Part shown: piece after piece, positions 31,496 to 42,716 of the stretch
How positions within the stretch are numbered: the stretch's first letter is position 1
How the letters are laid out: each line of letters opens with the position of its first letter
From: Tetraselmis striata
Lineage: Eukaryota > Chlorophyta > Chlorodendrophyceae > Chlorodendrales > Chlorodendraceae
DNA length: 64,000 bases
Direction of reading: 5' to 3'
NCBI GenBank assembly: GCA_006384855.1
Contig: VCJN01003128.1
Coordinates: forward strand, 37,424-101,423
The notes under the pieces: generated by a model
What the model was told of the DNA's origin: nothing
What the model saw: only the letters and a program-made list of their open reading frames with translations
Databases searched by the model: none
Made by a program: the position numbers and the translations under genes

Positions 31496-34340
31496 ACGCA
31501 AAATGGGCACGAGCCCACGCATCAGACTTGGCCATTTGCACAACGGCAGAGAGAATGCCACCCAGTGTACCATGCACGCAAGCCGAGACCCGCTGCAACA
31601 GCCCCCGCGGTGTGCGCGACAAGTGACGGCGGAACTCAGCAGGTTGGCTGGCGACAAAGTTCCGAAGTGCCTGAACGGATTGACCACGAAGGACGGAAGC
31701 ATGAGGTCGGGGCGGAAGGACCGCCAGGGAAGTTGCGCATAGCCAACCGCACAGCGAAGATGTAGACCACCGTCAAAGCGGACTTCCCGAGACGGCCGCG
31801 GTCCTCAACCACAAAAGGGTAGTACCGGTGAACACCCTGCACTGGGGCAGAAGACGCCCGGTCCGCTGCCAACTTACCATGCTCCGCCTCGGTCGCCGCG
31901 ATTCCCGGGGTGCACCAGCGGGGGTCGTTGCTCCAAGTGGGGGTCGTGGAGGACACGCACGCGAAGTCGATCATGTAATCGCACGCCGCCCCCCCCCCCC
32001 CCCCCCACCCACCCCGCCAGCGTCAAGTCCGACGGCCGCGAGCGGTCCGCTGGGCGCAGCCCACTCGTCTCAAGGGTCAAGTCGCCGGCTCCCGAACGGT
32101 CCCGGTCAAGCACCGCCCCCGCATCAAATGCCACAGATGCCCTCAGATTCTTCAAAGCGGTATGCATGCGGTGCTTGTAGTTGGCTACGGGGCATATGGG
32201 TAGACGATCCACGATGAAATCCGTAGCGCTCCGGTTCGAGCCATCCGTAGAGCGAAGCCATAAGGGATCAATACCACACGTGGGGCCAAGGCAAGTGACA
32301 AGCGCGGAATCTCCGCGCGGGCAAAGGCCTAGTACCCGCGCAGCACCGGCCGAATAAGCAGCATGGGGAATCTTGCGGGCTGACTCGTGATCCGACTGGA
32401 AAAGCGATAGGGAGCCCGGCCCGCACGCGCAGTACAAGCGCATGGTATCAAGTCGCGAGGCCGCGGCACCAGTACGCTGGAAGCTGAGATCGAGGGCCAC
32501 GAAGTCACGCAAGCGAGTCGCACGGCTGAGGTGGCGTTGGACAACCATGGGCGTGGGTCGATCATCGGAGGTCGCACCCAAACCCGTACCCGAGGGCGGA
32601 GCAGTAGAACCTGGCAGCGATTCTGGGAGGGGAACAGTCGTTGCTGACGGAGGGTGTGCCACTAAATCGCCAGACGACGGTATCTTCAGAGCTACAAAAG
32701 CGCATGTAGTAACGGTATTGGCAGTACTCGTACCACCGATAGGAAGCAATTGCTGGGCAGCAGAGGCGGCCTCACCAGTACCAACTCCAAGAGGAGTGGC
32801 CGTAAAAGGAGATGTGGTGAGGCGCAGTCCTCCGCTAGTGCTCGTACCCGTGCGTACAGGTCGTAGTACCAGCTGCTGGATCCGATGCAGCGGTGGTCGT
32901 AGCATTATTGACCGTAAGTAACTCGAAGATCTCGTGGGCGTGCCCATACGCCGCGCGTGCGCGCCGCACACCTTCGTGCGGTAACGTGGTTAGGGCCCGT
33001 ACAGTCTCGTACACGCGGCGCGTCTCACGCGCCCATGGCAAAGCACTCGTAGCCACATACGACACCTCGGCGCGGACCGCCTCGTACAAGGGGCCAAGGG
33101 CGGGCCCGTACTCCCGTACCAGCTTGAAGCATGACAACCGATTGCGCGGACTAAAACGCCGCAATGTACGCCACATGTATCGCACTCCCGAAACGCTTTG
33201 CTCCGCGGGTTGGGGCGTGCCCCAACTCGCATTACTCGAATGGGCCGACGCCCAAACGGGTAGGGCGGACCTTTCGTGGTCAGGGCCGGGTATTTTGATG
33301 GCAGTGTTTTAGACGGTGATCCAACAGTGTTGGAATTTCCGTCACTGGCCTCCAATTAGTCTTGCGGAATGCTTCGGCAATTTGCTTGATGACTAGAACG
33401 GAGCGTCGCCTACCCAAGGCTTTCCGTAACTGGATTGCTGCCTAAACGGCCGTCGTAGAGACGCTGCAAGTGTTTCTCTGGTGCCAGTCCTGCCCCGGGG
33501 GCGAAAGAAAAAAAACTCCGCAGGGGCCTCGGACTGCAGCAAGCCCAGATTCAGACCGCCAAAATCCGCGGGCATATTCATCTGAACGATTGCAGCCTCC
33601 ATGCGCGGTGAAGACTGGTCGCAAGCGTCCAGGCCAAGCAGCGAAAACGCAGCCGAAATGTTGGCGGCGTCCACGGCCTCCAAGAAAGGGTCCAACTCCG
33701 ACGGCGGCATCATGCGGCTGAGGAAGCAAGTCTGCCGCACCGCGCTTACGACCAGCAACCGCATGGCCCCATGGTGGCAGCCGTATCCCGACGTGCTAAA
33801 GGAGGCGATGCGCTCCAACAGTGTGGCGTGGGCCTCACGACGCGGCCCCAACGCGCCGGTCATCCACTCGGGGTAATGGCTAATAGGAGCACCCAGGTAC
33901 ACGGCGCCATCCTGGACAGGATCATCGGCCGGGGTCCGAAATCCTCCGGGGGCCAACTTCTCCCGTACTGTCCGCAACTTGGACTCGTTGTCGTCGGGGT
34001 GACGAACGTACCGCGTCTTACTGTCCTGTACCACCAGTCCGACTTTGGAAAGCTCCGTGCAGTACTCGTCGAAAACGCGCGGAACGTGAGCCGCGGCAGT
34101 GGCCGCGCCGCAATCATCCGCAAAACTCTAACAAAAAGTATCAGCGGCGGTACGAGCCACAACCGCTTACCTTGCACCGGGCCCGCGATAGCGAGGCAGA
34201 AGTATAGCGGGGCCAGGACATCACCCTGGCGTACACCCGTACGAGACAGTAGGGTGGCGCGACAAAGTACCGGGATCATCCGGCGCGTAGTAGTACATAT
34301 GCAATACGAAGTCCCATAGCATGTCGTGGTCATTGTACTT
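31450..34340 (-). mobile_element. LINE, 3' part (reverse transcriptase to C-terminal endonuclease-like domain)
   Basis: Read on the minus strand, the order is: GVRQGDVLAPLYF (RT motif, about 34240-34200), SFADDCG (catalytic motif, about 34130-34110), VYLGAPIS (about 33895), then a thumb-like region to 33393. A long linker (32971-32000) follows, then a C-terminal block with RPSDLTL, DFACVSS, an AEHGKL motif and FVVEDRGRLGKSAL (31975-31640). The last block resembles the restriction-like endonuclease end of early-branching LINEs. The frame changes several times and at least one stop (just before the FADD motif) interrupts it, so this copy is dead. The 5' half of the RT lies at 45130-46060 on the same strand, separated by the DIRS-like element. 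Confidence 0.75.
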
Positions 34341-35218
34341 TGCGGTTTCCGTTCCCGCCATGCGGTGGTACCTCTTGTAATCTGGGCTTGTCCCTTTTTG
34401 GCACGCCCCTGGCCTTCCTTTTCCGGCTCATGTAATGCCCGAAATCTTTGTACTAGGGCCCGGTATCCACCGTAGCCCTGGTTATTTTTTCTAAATTTCA
34501 GATTGGGTGCCCCCCGTAGTCCGGTAACAGGGTATATGCAGGCATTTTTTCGGACAATTTTCTCCTGATGGAGCCAACGTCTGAATGACCCCGTGCAATC
34601 CCTTTTTGCCGAACCCGGAGAAACTCCGCAACTCCGAAAATTAGTGCAACACTTTTTCCTGGTAATTATGGCAGGTGCCTCGTTTGCCATGATTTATCCT
34701 CATTTAACCGATGTGAATTCCCGTAACCCGACTTTGGATCTACTTTTCTCCGGCGCCCCTGCGCGGTCTGATAAGTCCTGATCTTTTCATTCCCCATCCG
34801 CATATGGTGGTGATCCCCCCCCCCCAGGGTTCCCATTCGCATCCTACGGTGTCTGCATTTATTTATTCCTTTTAAATGCCGAACTCGAATCTGCTTTTGT
34901 CTCCCGACTTAGTTGGGGTGGTGTGGTACCCTTCCTAGGGTCATCATACTCTGCCCTCAACTTCTGCCTCTTGTCCGCCTAGGCCACTGCTACAGCCCCT
35001 AGGGCATGATGCAGTTATATGGCCTCTTTGCTGCTGCTGGTGATCTTGCTGAAATACACGTTTACCTTCCCAATTTATGCCCCAATTTGGGTTTCTTAGC
35101 CCTTTTGGTGTGTATTTCGGCGTTGATGCTGTTTGCAGTAATCTTCCCTATATTCCCAGTTGCCTTGTGGCTGGACTTGCCGGAAATATATAACACGGGG
35201 GCGAACGGAGCTGACTAA

Positions 35219-36577
35219 ATGGCGTTGCCGCCTTCTGATCTCCGCCCCATAGGGCAGTCAAGACTGGGTGCAGTCCCTGCGAGTGATGCAGCGCAGCGCC
35301 TTTCTGGCGCCTCAAGGCGTGAGCGACTGGGGACGCGGCGCTGGCGGCAGTTCTCCGCTCTCTGCGGTGGCGGCCGCCCCGGCTTCCGTGCAGCAGTATG
35401 CCCTTCGCTCGGCTGCTGCTCTGACTTCCGCTGCGCGGGTGGCCGTTGCGAGAGGCATGTGACTACGCAGCGCCGTCGCGGGATTCTGCGAGAATTCGAG
35501 GCTTGGGCGAGCATTGTGCCTCCGCCGTTGACTCCTACCCCGGAGACCTGCACCGAGTGGGTTGTGCTAATATTCTTCGCGGAATATTGGCATCGCCATC
35601 ATCATGGGCGCAAGCTGATGCGTGACGGGAGCCAACCTGCTTCCCCAGGATATCTGCGGCATGCTGTGTCGCAACTGGCGACGGCCCTACGTGAATTGGG
35701 CGTGCCTAAGCATGCCAACCCCGTGTATGCCGTGAGCGTCGTCAAATACATGGGTGGTTATAAGCGTGCCCTGGTTGAGCTGGGGTACGTGGAGAGTGGC
35801 GCCGTGCCGTTGGACTACACGACCCTGGCGGAGCTGGTCCAGTTCATGGATGGCCTGATCTTGCGGACTACCGCGGACTTGGTGGTCACTGCCGCGGTGC
35901 ATCGCGATGTTTGCATCGTGTTGTATTTGTGGGAGACCGCCGCCCGTGGTTTTGAGGCCGGCACCATGGAACTAACCGATTTCCTGGTGCGCGGTGTGGA
36001 TCTGCGCCCTGCGTGGGACGCGATCGTTGCCGGTCGTTTGACCCCGGATGACCGTGTTTTGGCAGAGCCCCGTTACGGGACCAAGGGGAACCTTACCGCT
36101 CACAGCGGCGTCATGGAGGTGGAGCTGCTGCCCTCCGGCAGTGAGTCGCTTTGTTTGCTCCGTCGGCTAGGCCGGTATGCGACCGCCATGGCTGATGCCG
36201 GGTGGCCTTTGGCGGACTTTCTGTTTCGTCCCCTGGCCGCTGGGCGTCCGGCTGGATTTCGGGCCCATGGCATGAGCAGTGCCGCTATGAACTTCCGATT
36301 CAAGGGGCACTTGCGTGCCGCGGGTTTGTATAAAGGCCACACTTTGCACGGCGTGAAACGTGGCCGTTTGCAGCATGACGTTGTTGTGGAGGGTGAGAGT
36401 GTTACGCGGGCTTCCCATGGGCGCCATCGCCATGTGAGGACAACATTGGGCTATGTGCACCCCATCCATCATCGGGATCGGCTAGTGCAAATGGAACTAG
36501 GGTCTGATGATGCGGCTAACTCTGATGCCGAGGATGAGTTTTTCGACGCCTTTGAGTCCTTAGATCTAACCCCGTGA
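35219..36577 (+). CDS. Tyrosine recombinase of the DIRS-like element
   Basis: A single frame of 452 residues from ATG 35219. The C-terminal half holds the tyrosine recombinase signature: an arginine box (LYLWETAARGFEAGTM), then HTLHGVKRGRLQHD (the H-x-x-R box), then HRHVRTTLGYVHP ending in the expected tyrosine. The first ~150 residues look like a less conserved DNA-binding arm. The family inserts circular DNA copies by recombination rather than by a DDE integrase. It faces the RT-bearing gene tail to tail. The protein ends with an acidic tail. Confidence 0.85.
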   Translation: MALPPSDLRPIGQSRLGAVPASDAAQRLSGASRRERLGTRRWRQFSALCGGGRPGFRAAVCPSLGCCSDFRCAGGRCERHVTTQRRRGILREFEAWASIVPPPLTPTPETCTEWVVLIFFAEYWHRHHHGRKLMRDGSQPASPGYLRHAVSQLATALRELGVPKHANPVYAVSVVKYMGGYKRALVELGYVESGAVPLDYTTLAELVQFMDGLILRTTADLVVTAAVHRDVCIVLYLWETAARGFEAGTMELTDFLVRGVDLRPAWDAIVAGRLTPDDRVLAEPRYGTKGNLTAHSGVMEVELLPSGSESLCLLRRLGRYATAMADAGWPLADFLFRPLAAGRPAGFRAHGMSSAAMNFRFKGHLRAAGLYKGHTLHGVKRGRLQHDVVVEGESVTRASHGRHRHVRTTLGYVHPIHHRDRLVQMELGSDDAANSDAEDEFFDAFESLDLTP

Positions 36578-36580
36578 TGC

Positions 36581-37540
36581 TTAGCGCGCCTCGCGCCATG
36601 TTGTAATCCAATCGCTGTTGTCCCAAATGATCAACATCGCGACAACCTCATAGTTTGGCTGGGACTTTAATCCCGCCTCGCGCGCCTTGCGCGGGACCCG
36701 TGAGCCCGGCTTGAACAGCAATTGGTTCGTGCCTCCGGCGTCTTGCTTTGGCAACGTAAATGCGTCGCGGACTGGGAGCTCGCTGAGCATTGCCCGCCAG
36801 CCTGCCACCCAATCTGGGAAGATGAGCACTGCGTCGGCGCGTTAATCAATTAGTTTTTGGATGACGCGTGTCATGTAGGTAAACGGTCCGTTGACCCAGC
36901 AGAGCGGCTTGGGGACCGCTGATGTGAACCATGCCTGCGTGAACCCGTCAATGCCTGACGTGCCAGGGCAGAGAGCTCGAGAGAAGAAATGCTCGTATTT
37001 GGCGGTGACCTCGTCGCCAAAGACGTCCAGGATCTGTTTCTGTTCGAATGCGATGTTCGCCACCGCCCAGCGTTGCTGGATGAGCTCGGTGTGCCATGGG
37101 CTGAGCGCCCATTGCGATGGGTCCTCCTCTTTGGACTCATCGTCCGCGCATTGCATGAGGGCGTGTTCGCGTGGCAGCCACTTGATCTGCAGATCGATGT
37201 CGTGCAAAAGGCAGACCTGCCATATCTCGCACACGGTGTGAAACACCCGTGGTCCGCCTCGCGTGCGCTTGATGTCTGTCTCTGTGTTCTGGGAGTCTGT
37301 TAGGTAGAGCATAGCGGAGTGGCAACTGCGGCATCCATATCAGTGCGATGCGGAGAAATGCCAGTAAGCAATCGAGCTCCCGCTCGGTGCTGGAATAAGA
37401 CTGATCCTCGGCGGCTTTTCGTAGCGCCTCTGTGAACGCGGTTTGGAATACCGGTGTGCCCCATCGCTGGAGCTGCTCGTGTGACGGGACTGCCCATGTG
37501 TCTGGGTCACCCTCGAAGTTTCCGTATGGGTTAACCACCC
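36581..37540 (-). mobile_element. RNase H and C-terminal accessory segment of the DIRS-like element (fossil part)
   Basis: Minus-strand frames here contain SSTERELDCLLAFLRIALIWM, a TDSQNTE motif and WLPREHALMQCADD, which are the RNase H blocks that follow the reverse transcriptase in DIRS elements. A further segment (ALSPWHTELIQQRW, MLIFPDWVAGWRAML) matches the C-terminal extension usual in this group. The region is broken into several frames relative to the RT gene. Confidence 0.65.
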
Positions 37541-37668
37541 TTTGCGCCGAATCCGATGGCTGATGCGTCCCCGCATACGATGAGTCCCTGCTGGCGCTGC
37601 CAGATGCGCTTGCCCTTGTGCTTCGCGCAGTGATCGGCGAGGAAACGCAGGTAGGCGGATAGCCGGGG

Positions 37669-40600
37669 TTAGAGCGGTGATGGCATGTCCCATGCCTTGG
37701 TCCCCGCTGTCTCCTCCCACAGGTCGCGGCATAGTAGTGGCATGAGCGGGACAGCTTTTTCCATGCTGTATAATTTTCCCGCTACCTGTGCCAGCTCACG
37801 CGGCGTTGCCTGCGGGCGCGCGCTGAGCTCCCGCGTCAAGTTGACCACGTGGGCCATTTTTTCCTCTGGGATTTTTAGGAACGGCTCCTGCGCGTGCCAG
37901 TGGATTTCGTGCCCCGTCCACGTCACTGTTTGGCGGGGGGGTACCTGCAACTTCTCGGTGGAAACTGCCCATCCGAGAGCTGCTTCCAGGATGAACGCCA
38001 TCAGCGCATCTTGCATGAGCTGGTGCCTAAGGAAAGCTCTCATCAGGCGGTCGTCGATGTAGAGGGTCATGTAGACCCCCGCCATGCGCATGCAGTGGAA
38101 CATAACTGCGTTAACTTCTGTGTAGACCCGTGGTGCAGGCGCATTGCCGAGATTAACGGCCACATGCGCGTACTTTTTTCCTTCAATTTCCACGCCGGTG
38201 TAGGTGACCGAGCTGTGGGCAAAACAGAGATGGGTGTAGCCGCCCTTGATGTCGCTGGCCACTCCCCAAAAGCCCGTGGTGGTTCCGGTCGTGGCGTCCT
38301 CCATGGACTCCAACGAGAACTTGATATACCGGCTGAACATGTTGATGTATCCTGCATCATGGATCAATCGGCATTTTCCTGACACCGCCTTCACATCCAC
38401 CCCGAGGGGCAGGATGCACTGTGGGGGCTGGTTGTCCGGCCACCACCACTCGACGAGCCGTCCGTCCATCAGCATAGCGTCGCGCTGCTCGAGTACAAAA
38501 TCCAGGTTCTCGTGGTATGATGGTAGATTTGGCAGGTGAACTCGTCCCGGTGTGGTCCGGTTGAGCAACGGCTCCACCTGGTCCGGTCCCATGGCCCTCG
38601 CCAATGATCGGGCTACTCGTTTAATGTTGCGCTTGTAGCGCGGGTGCGAGCGTTGGGTGTCGCAGCGAGGATTGACGAAATCGAACTTGAGTCCTCTCCG
38701 GAGGGTGCGCAGTACGCGCTTGACCACCGGTCGCTGCTGATCTGCCGCTGGCATGGTGGCGATGTATTTTTCCCAGACGGGCAGAAACCGATGCAGGTTG
38801 CCGGTGACGAACTTTTCCGCTGGTCTGATCTCGCTGCGGAGTTCCCGCAGCCACTCCTCATCCGTGGGTTCGGGCGGGGCTACGCCTTGACGGCGTTGCT
38901 CCAGCATAGTGCGAGTCTTATCCAGTTGGGCTAGTGCCCGGATCATTTCTGGGTCGGATTGCCGGAGCGGTTTCGGCAGTGAGTGGAGCAGCGCCGGTGG
39001 GGGGTGATCTGGCGGTGCTGGTGTAATCGGCCGTAGGCCTGCGGGGGCTGGTGTCAGGCGGTCAAATACGTCGTCCGCCTCTTCCCCATCCTTTTCCCGT
39101 GCCTGGGTGAACGTGTGGTTGGCAACTGCGATCTGTGCCTTCTGATCTGTTGGTTCTGAGTGGTGGGGCTGCTCGTTAACCGGGTAATCGTTCTGTTCCG
39201 GCCACACCGCCGGGGCTGGAACTGCTTGGCCTGGTGGGCCCCTCGCAGTGAGCTTTGCGGCTGACGACTGGATAGGGCAGATTGTTCTGGTCCCTGGGCC
39301 CCTGCTGGGGGTTGCGACCTGGCTGGGTGTGCCCCCCGGGGCCGCGCGTGGCGGCGCCAGATCTGCGGGGGTTGGGCGCTTGATAGCCGGGGCGTCTGCA
39401 TCATGATCTGGACCAGGCGCGCGGCGCTTGTGGTCTCTGGTAGGTTCGCCTGGGTCCGGCCCGTCCGACGGCGGGGAGTCCCAATTGAGTATGGTTTTCC
39501 ATAGTCTGATGGACAGGTTTGCGTCCCATCCGTCTCCGTAGAATTCGCACCGCTCCCGCGTTGTGAGGAGGTCGGTGTTATCGGCGGTTAGCTCTCCTGG
39601 TTGAGCTAGGCTGCTGCGGCATGTGGCCCGCAGATTGTAATTTCTGGGGAAACCCATTGAGAGCTCGATCTGTTGGACTGGCGGCTCTGCTGGTATCCAT
39701 GCGCCGCTTGGTTGATCGCGGGTGAGAACTACTCCCACGCCGTGTCTGCCCCGTCCGTGTCGGTGCCGTTTGAAGGCGTATGAGTCCTTGGAGCGCATAT
39801 ACGTGGGTGACATTGTCACGGGACTACCCAAGATGTTGTGCGGGTAGCGTGGCGTGATGTGCCATGATTCCACTGTCTGCAGTTTATAGTTGGGCGGCAG
39901 ACATTCCTGAAGGGATCGGATCATTGGAACCGGGGTCCAGTCCTGGATGGAGTTGAATTGGTCCTCCCTCCCCATGTTGGAGAATAGCATGGTTTTGCGG
40001 TAAGCGCTTGATCCCGCCATGGCCGCGTCCGGTTGCACCGGGTTTCCGAGCAGGTGGGTGAACACTTGCTTGGCCTCCAAGATGAGCGGTCGAGTATCCG
40101 TCTCGAAGATGGGTGATGTTTCCAGTATCCACGCGAACGGCGCGTCGCCCGGTGTTGTGGGCTTCCATCCTGCTGCCGTGTAGGCGCTGCGGAGGGCCCG
40201 CATGACCACCATAAGTTTGAACACCAAACCCGATCGGTGGCCTCTGAGACCCAAACCGTCGCCAGCCAGCGATGTGTCCACGCACGGTATAGTTGCGATC
40301 ACCAGGTTTGGCAACGAGTCTGGGATCTGGCTGAATACATATTCCGCTTCGGCGGCGAACTCCTTGAGATCCATAGGGATATCTTGCTCCCAATCGCTGA
40401 GCGAGTTGGCGTCCCATTGCGACGGTGCGTCTTGCATGAGTTGCTGGAGTCGCCAGGCCGTGAGGTCCCTGGCTCTGTCATTGATGTCGTTGTATCTGTA
40501 TTTTTTGAACTGCCCTCCCGCCGTGTGGAGGCCATAAATTGGCACGATCTGGCAAGCGCATATGTCGAGCACAGAAAATCCTCCTGCCTCATGCATGAAC

Positions 40601-40689
40601 TTCTTGGGCTGCCGGACGCGGCCCCACGTGGTGGCTGTCTCCAACAGGCATCCGTGTTGGCTGAGAAGGCGCTGTATGACAGGGTCCAT
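37669..40689 (-). CDS. Cytosine-methyltransferase-like plus reverse transcriptase polyprotein
   Basis: One 1006-residue frame from ATG 40689. Residues about 35-260 resemble a C5 DNA methyltransferase: GFSVLDICACQIVPIYGL (cofactor loop), IATIPCVDTS and AGDGLGLRGHRSGLVF (like the PC loop and the G-L-x-x-x-R-S block), WILETSPIF and AGSSAYRKTMLFSNM. A proline-rich linker (about 420-560) follows. The reverse transcriptase (about 700-960) shows LPLGVDVKAVSGKCRLIHDAGYIN, ASDIKGGYTHL, and YIDDR as its catalytic box. Only the RT assignment is firm; the methyltransferase is inferred from the order of motifs. Cytosine methyltransferases captured by retroelements are known in other algae and dinoflagellates. 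The gene is bounded by gag upstream and RNase H downstream. Confidence 0.7.
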   Translation of the reverse strand: MDPVIQRLLSQHGCLLETATTWGRVRQPKKFMHEAGGFSVLDICACQIVPIYGLHTAGGQFKKYRYNDINDRARDLTAWRLQQLMQDAPSQWDANSLSDWEQDIPMDLKEFAAEAEYVFSQIPDSLPNLVIATIPCVDTSLAGDGLGLRGHRSGLVFKLMVVMRALRSAYTAAGWKPTTPGDAPFAWILETSPIFETDTRPLILEAKQVFTHLLGNPVQPDAAMAGSSAYRKTMLFSNMGREDQFNSIQDWTPVPMIRSLQECLPPNYKLQTVESWHITPRYPHNILGSPVTMSPTYMRSKDSYAFKRHRHGRGRHGVGVVLTRDQPSGAWIPAEPPVQQIELSMGFPRNYNLRATCRSSLAQPGELTADNTDLLTTRERCEFYGDGWDANLSIRLWKTILNWDSPPSDGPDPGEPTRDHKRRAPGPDHDADAPAIKRPTPADLAPPRAAPGGTPSQVATPSRGPGTRTICPIQSSAAKLTARGPPGQAVPAPAVWPEQNDYPVNEQPHHSEPTDQKAQIAVANHTFTQAREKDGEEADDVFDRLTPAPAGLRPITPAPPDHPPPALLHSLPKPLRQSDPEMIRALAQLDKTRTMLEQRRQGVAPPEPTDEEWLRELRSEIRPAEKFVTGNLHRFLPVWEKYIATMPAADQQRPVVKRVLRTLRRGLKFDFVNPRCDTQRSHPRYKRNIKRVARSLARAMGPDQVEPLLNRTTPGRVHLPNLPSYHENLDFVLEQRDAMLMDGRLVEWWWPDNQPPQCILPLGVDVKAVSGKCRLIHDAGYINMFSRYIKFSLESMEDATTGTTTGFWGVASDIKGGYTHLCFAHSSVTYTGVEIEGKKYAHVAVNLGNAPAPRVYTEVNAVMFHCMRMAGVYMTLYIDDRLMRAFLRHQLMQDALMAFILEAALGWAVSTEKLQVPPRQTVTWTGHEIHWHAQEPFLKIPEEKMAHVVNLTRELSARPQATPRELAQVAGKLYSMEKAVPLMPLLCRDLWEETAGTKAWDMPSPL

Positions 40690-41171
40690 GCTGCCGGTGT
40701 TTGAACCTGTGAAGTTTCGGCACAGCGAACATGGGATCTTATTAATGAGCGATCCTCGCTGTGTGGTTTTGGGGATCTAGGTGAGCCAGGTGGCGCCTTA
40801 GTTCCTTATTGATTGTGGTGCAATTATTGACGCTGGGTGGCTGTGCGCAGATCCTGCGCTTGCGGGTGAAATTTGTATCTATTTTTGAATATTCTGTGCG
40901 AGCGCGGAAACTGGGCGCGTTTGCAGTTTGTAATTGATGTTGGCAAGAGAAGCTTACGAGCCTGATTACAGTGGGGATCCGTGCGTCCGGTCTGGGGTCC
41001 GGCGAACAAGAAACTGGTGGGTCTGTGAGGCCTGTGGTTGATCCGGCTTTGACTTGCTCAGGGGCGCAATGTCAGATTGTGAGCCGGTGCTAGTCTGCCT
41101 GCATTGGTGATCATGTGGCGCAGATGGGGAGTGGAACCTATTTGTCAGATCTGTGCATGCGATATGGGGAT

Positions 41172-42716
41172 CTAGTGCTTGGACCTGGCGGCGCGTCCAT
41201 TCTTGATCATGGTCAGCACTTGGTCCGTGTCTAACCCCAGCGGGGAGACGTGGTGGAGAAAATTGCACCTTGCGGGGGGTCGGGTGCATGTGCCAGTCAT
41301 GGCGCCTTCGCACATGTTTTTGGCGCACCACGAGGTTTTTCTCTCCACCGTGGCCGATTTCCCGGTTGGCCACAGATCGTAGCGCTTGTCCTTCAGCGAC
41401 CCGTGGAGATGATCTGTAGGCTTGGGGGGGACTGTGGGTTTGGGCCCCCCGGACCCTTCGCCTACCTCGTAATGGGGAGCTGCGGCCTTGGCCCGAGACT
41501 GGATCTTGAGATTGCGCGTGAGGCGCTTTCCCATAATGAACGCGAACCTGACCACGAATGTCTTGGCAAGATCCTTGGCCGATGCCCATGTGAGGCCCTT
41601 GTACTCCTCCGCGTGATCCGGGGGGTAGGTCATCTTGGCAACCACTTGGGTGGTCTGCATGTTCGTTGCCACGCCGCTGGTGTCCATGGCGGAGACCAGA
41701 GCGATAGCGCGCTTGCACATATTCCCCAGCGCAGCAGTGATGGTGGAGATCGTGTTGAAATCCAGTGAGACGTCTGATCCCTTGACATTGAACCGGTCCA
41801 TGAACATGCCGGTCAGTGTCTCGAGCATGTGGTTGCGTTCGTACCCAATCTCGTGGTCCGCCTTGAGAGCCATGATCACTTTGTTGTTGTCCTTGAGGGC
41901 GGTGTTGCCCTTCTGGATGACCATGAGAATTTCCATCTCAGCAACGATCAGGTTGAAGAGCTCTGCCTCGCAGAACGATTTCAGGAACGTGACGATCTGG
42001 TGGACCTCTGCCAGTGGGTGTGACATGGTGATCGGTCTTATCATCCTGGTGTCGTGGATCTCGATCAGGTCCGCTGTGAGGCTGGTGCGCTGAGCTGCGC
42101 GTTGACCGTTGGCCGGACCGTTGACTCCTGCCGCCATGTCCATGATCCGCTTGGAAAGGGCTGCCACTTGGCCTTGGAGCTGGGTGACCGCGAACTGGTT
42201 GGAGTCCAGCTCAATCTGGATCCCTGCGATGCGCGGCGTCATGCGCTCCATCTGGGCGAATGCGCGCTGGGCGAGATTCATGGCTTCCCATGCGGTTGAT
42301 TCGTCATAGTCCGCCGCCGATCTGGCGAGTTGATCTGCAGCGCGTTGATCCCTGGCTTGTTGGGGCATGTATTGGCGGTGCTGAGCCTGGACCTCGGCTT
42401 CCTCGAGCTCGGGCATGCCGTCTGTGGTCCCGATGGCTGGATCCCCGGTGCCCTCGATCTCCTCGATCTCATCATCGGTATCTCCGGTGACTTCCTTGTC
42501 GCCACTGCCCTCCGGTTGGTTGAGCAATGCGGTCTTGCCTCTCTTGGGCTTGCCGCCTGCCTTCCGTTGGCCTGGAGACAGTGAACATGGAACACATGTG
42601 TGAACCGCCGGATCCCGGCTTGATGCTGCCTGTATAGCATGAATATCCCGCAATCTTTGGATATTGAGGGGGTGGATGATTGATATGTTTGCGATGAGAC
42701 CAGTTTTATTCGACAA
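41172..42716 (-). CDS. Gag-like protein of the DIRS-like element
   Basis: A 514-codon frame ending at 41172. It has an acidic N-terminal part, a long helical central region (for example QLQGQVAALSKRIMDMA and MALKADHEIGYERNHMLETL), and a C-terminal zinc-binding motif (CAKNMCEGAMTGTCTRPPARC, then NFLHH) of CCCH type. Position, orientation and the zinc motif before the RT gene identify it as the capsid-type protein. The first in-frame ATG lies well inside the frame, so the true N-terminus is uncertain. It looks whole. Confidence 0.6.
   Translation of the reverse strand: MSNKTGLIANISIIHPLNIQRLRDIHAIQAASSRDPAVHTCVPCSLSPGQRKAGGKPKRGKTALLNQPEGSGDKEVTGDTDDEIEEIEGTGDPAIGTTDGMPELEEAEVQAQHRQYMPQQARDQRAADQLARSAADYDESTAWEAMNLAQRAFAQMERMTPRIAGIQIELDSNQFAVTQLQGQVAALSKRIMDMAAGVNGPANGQRAAQRTSLTADLIEIHDTRMIRPITMSHPLAEVHQIVTFLKSFCEAELFNLIVAEMEILMVIQKGNTALKDNNKVIMALKADHEIGYERNHMLETLTGMFMDRFNVKGSDVSLDFNTISTITAALGNMCKRAIALVSAMDTSGVATNMQTTQVVAKMTYPPDHAEEYKGLTWASAKDLAKTFVVRFAFIMGKRLTRNLKIQSRAKAAAPHYEVGEGSGGPKPTVPPKPTDHLHGSLKDKRYDLWPTGKSATVERKTSWCAKNMCEGAMTGTCTRPPARCNFLHHVSPLGLDTDQVLTMIKNGRAARSKH

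Noticed and set aside
33601-34319. Plus-strand frames opposite the LINE
   Set aside because: They are shadows of the minus-strand reverse transcriptase frames.
41250-42584. Plus-strand frames opposite the gag-like gene
   Set aside because: They are antisense shadows; the minus strand carries the zinc motif and the right gene order.
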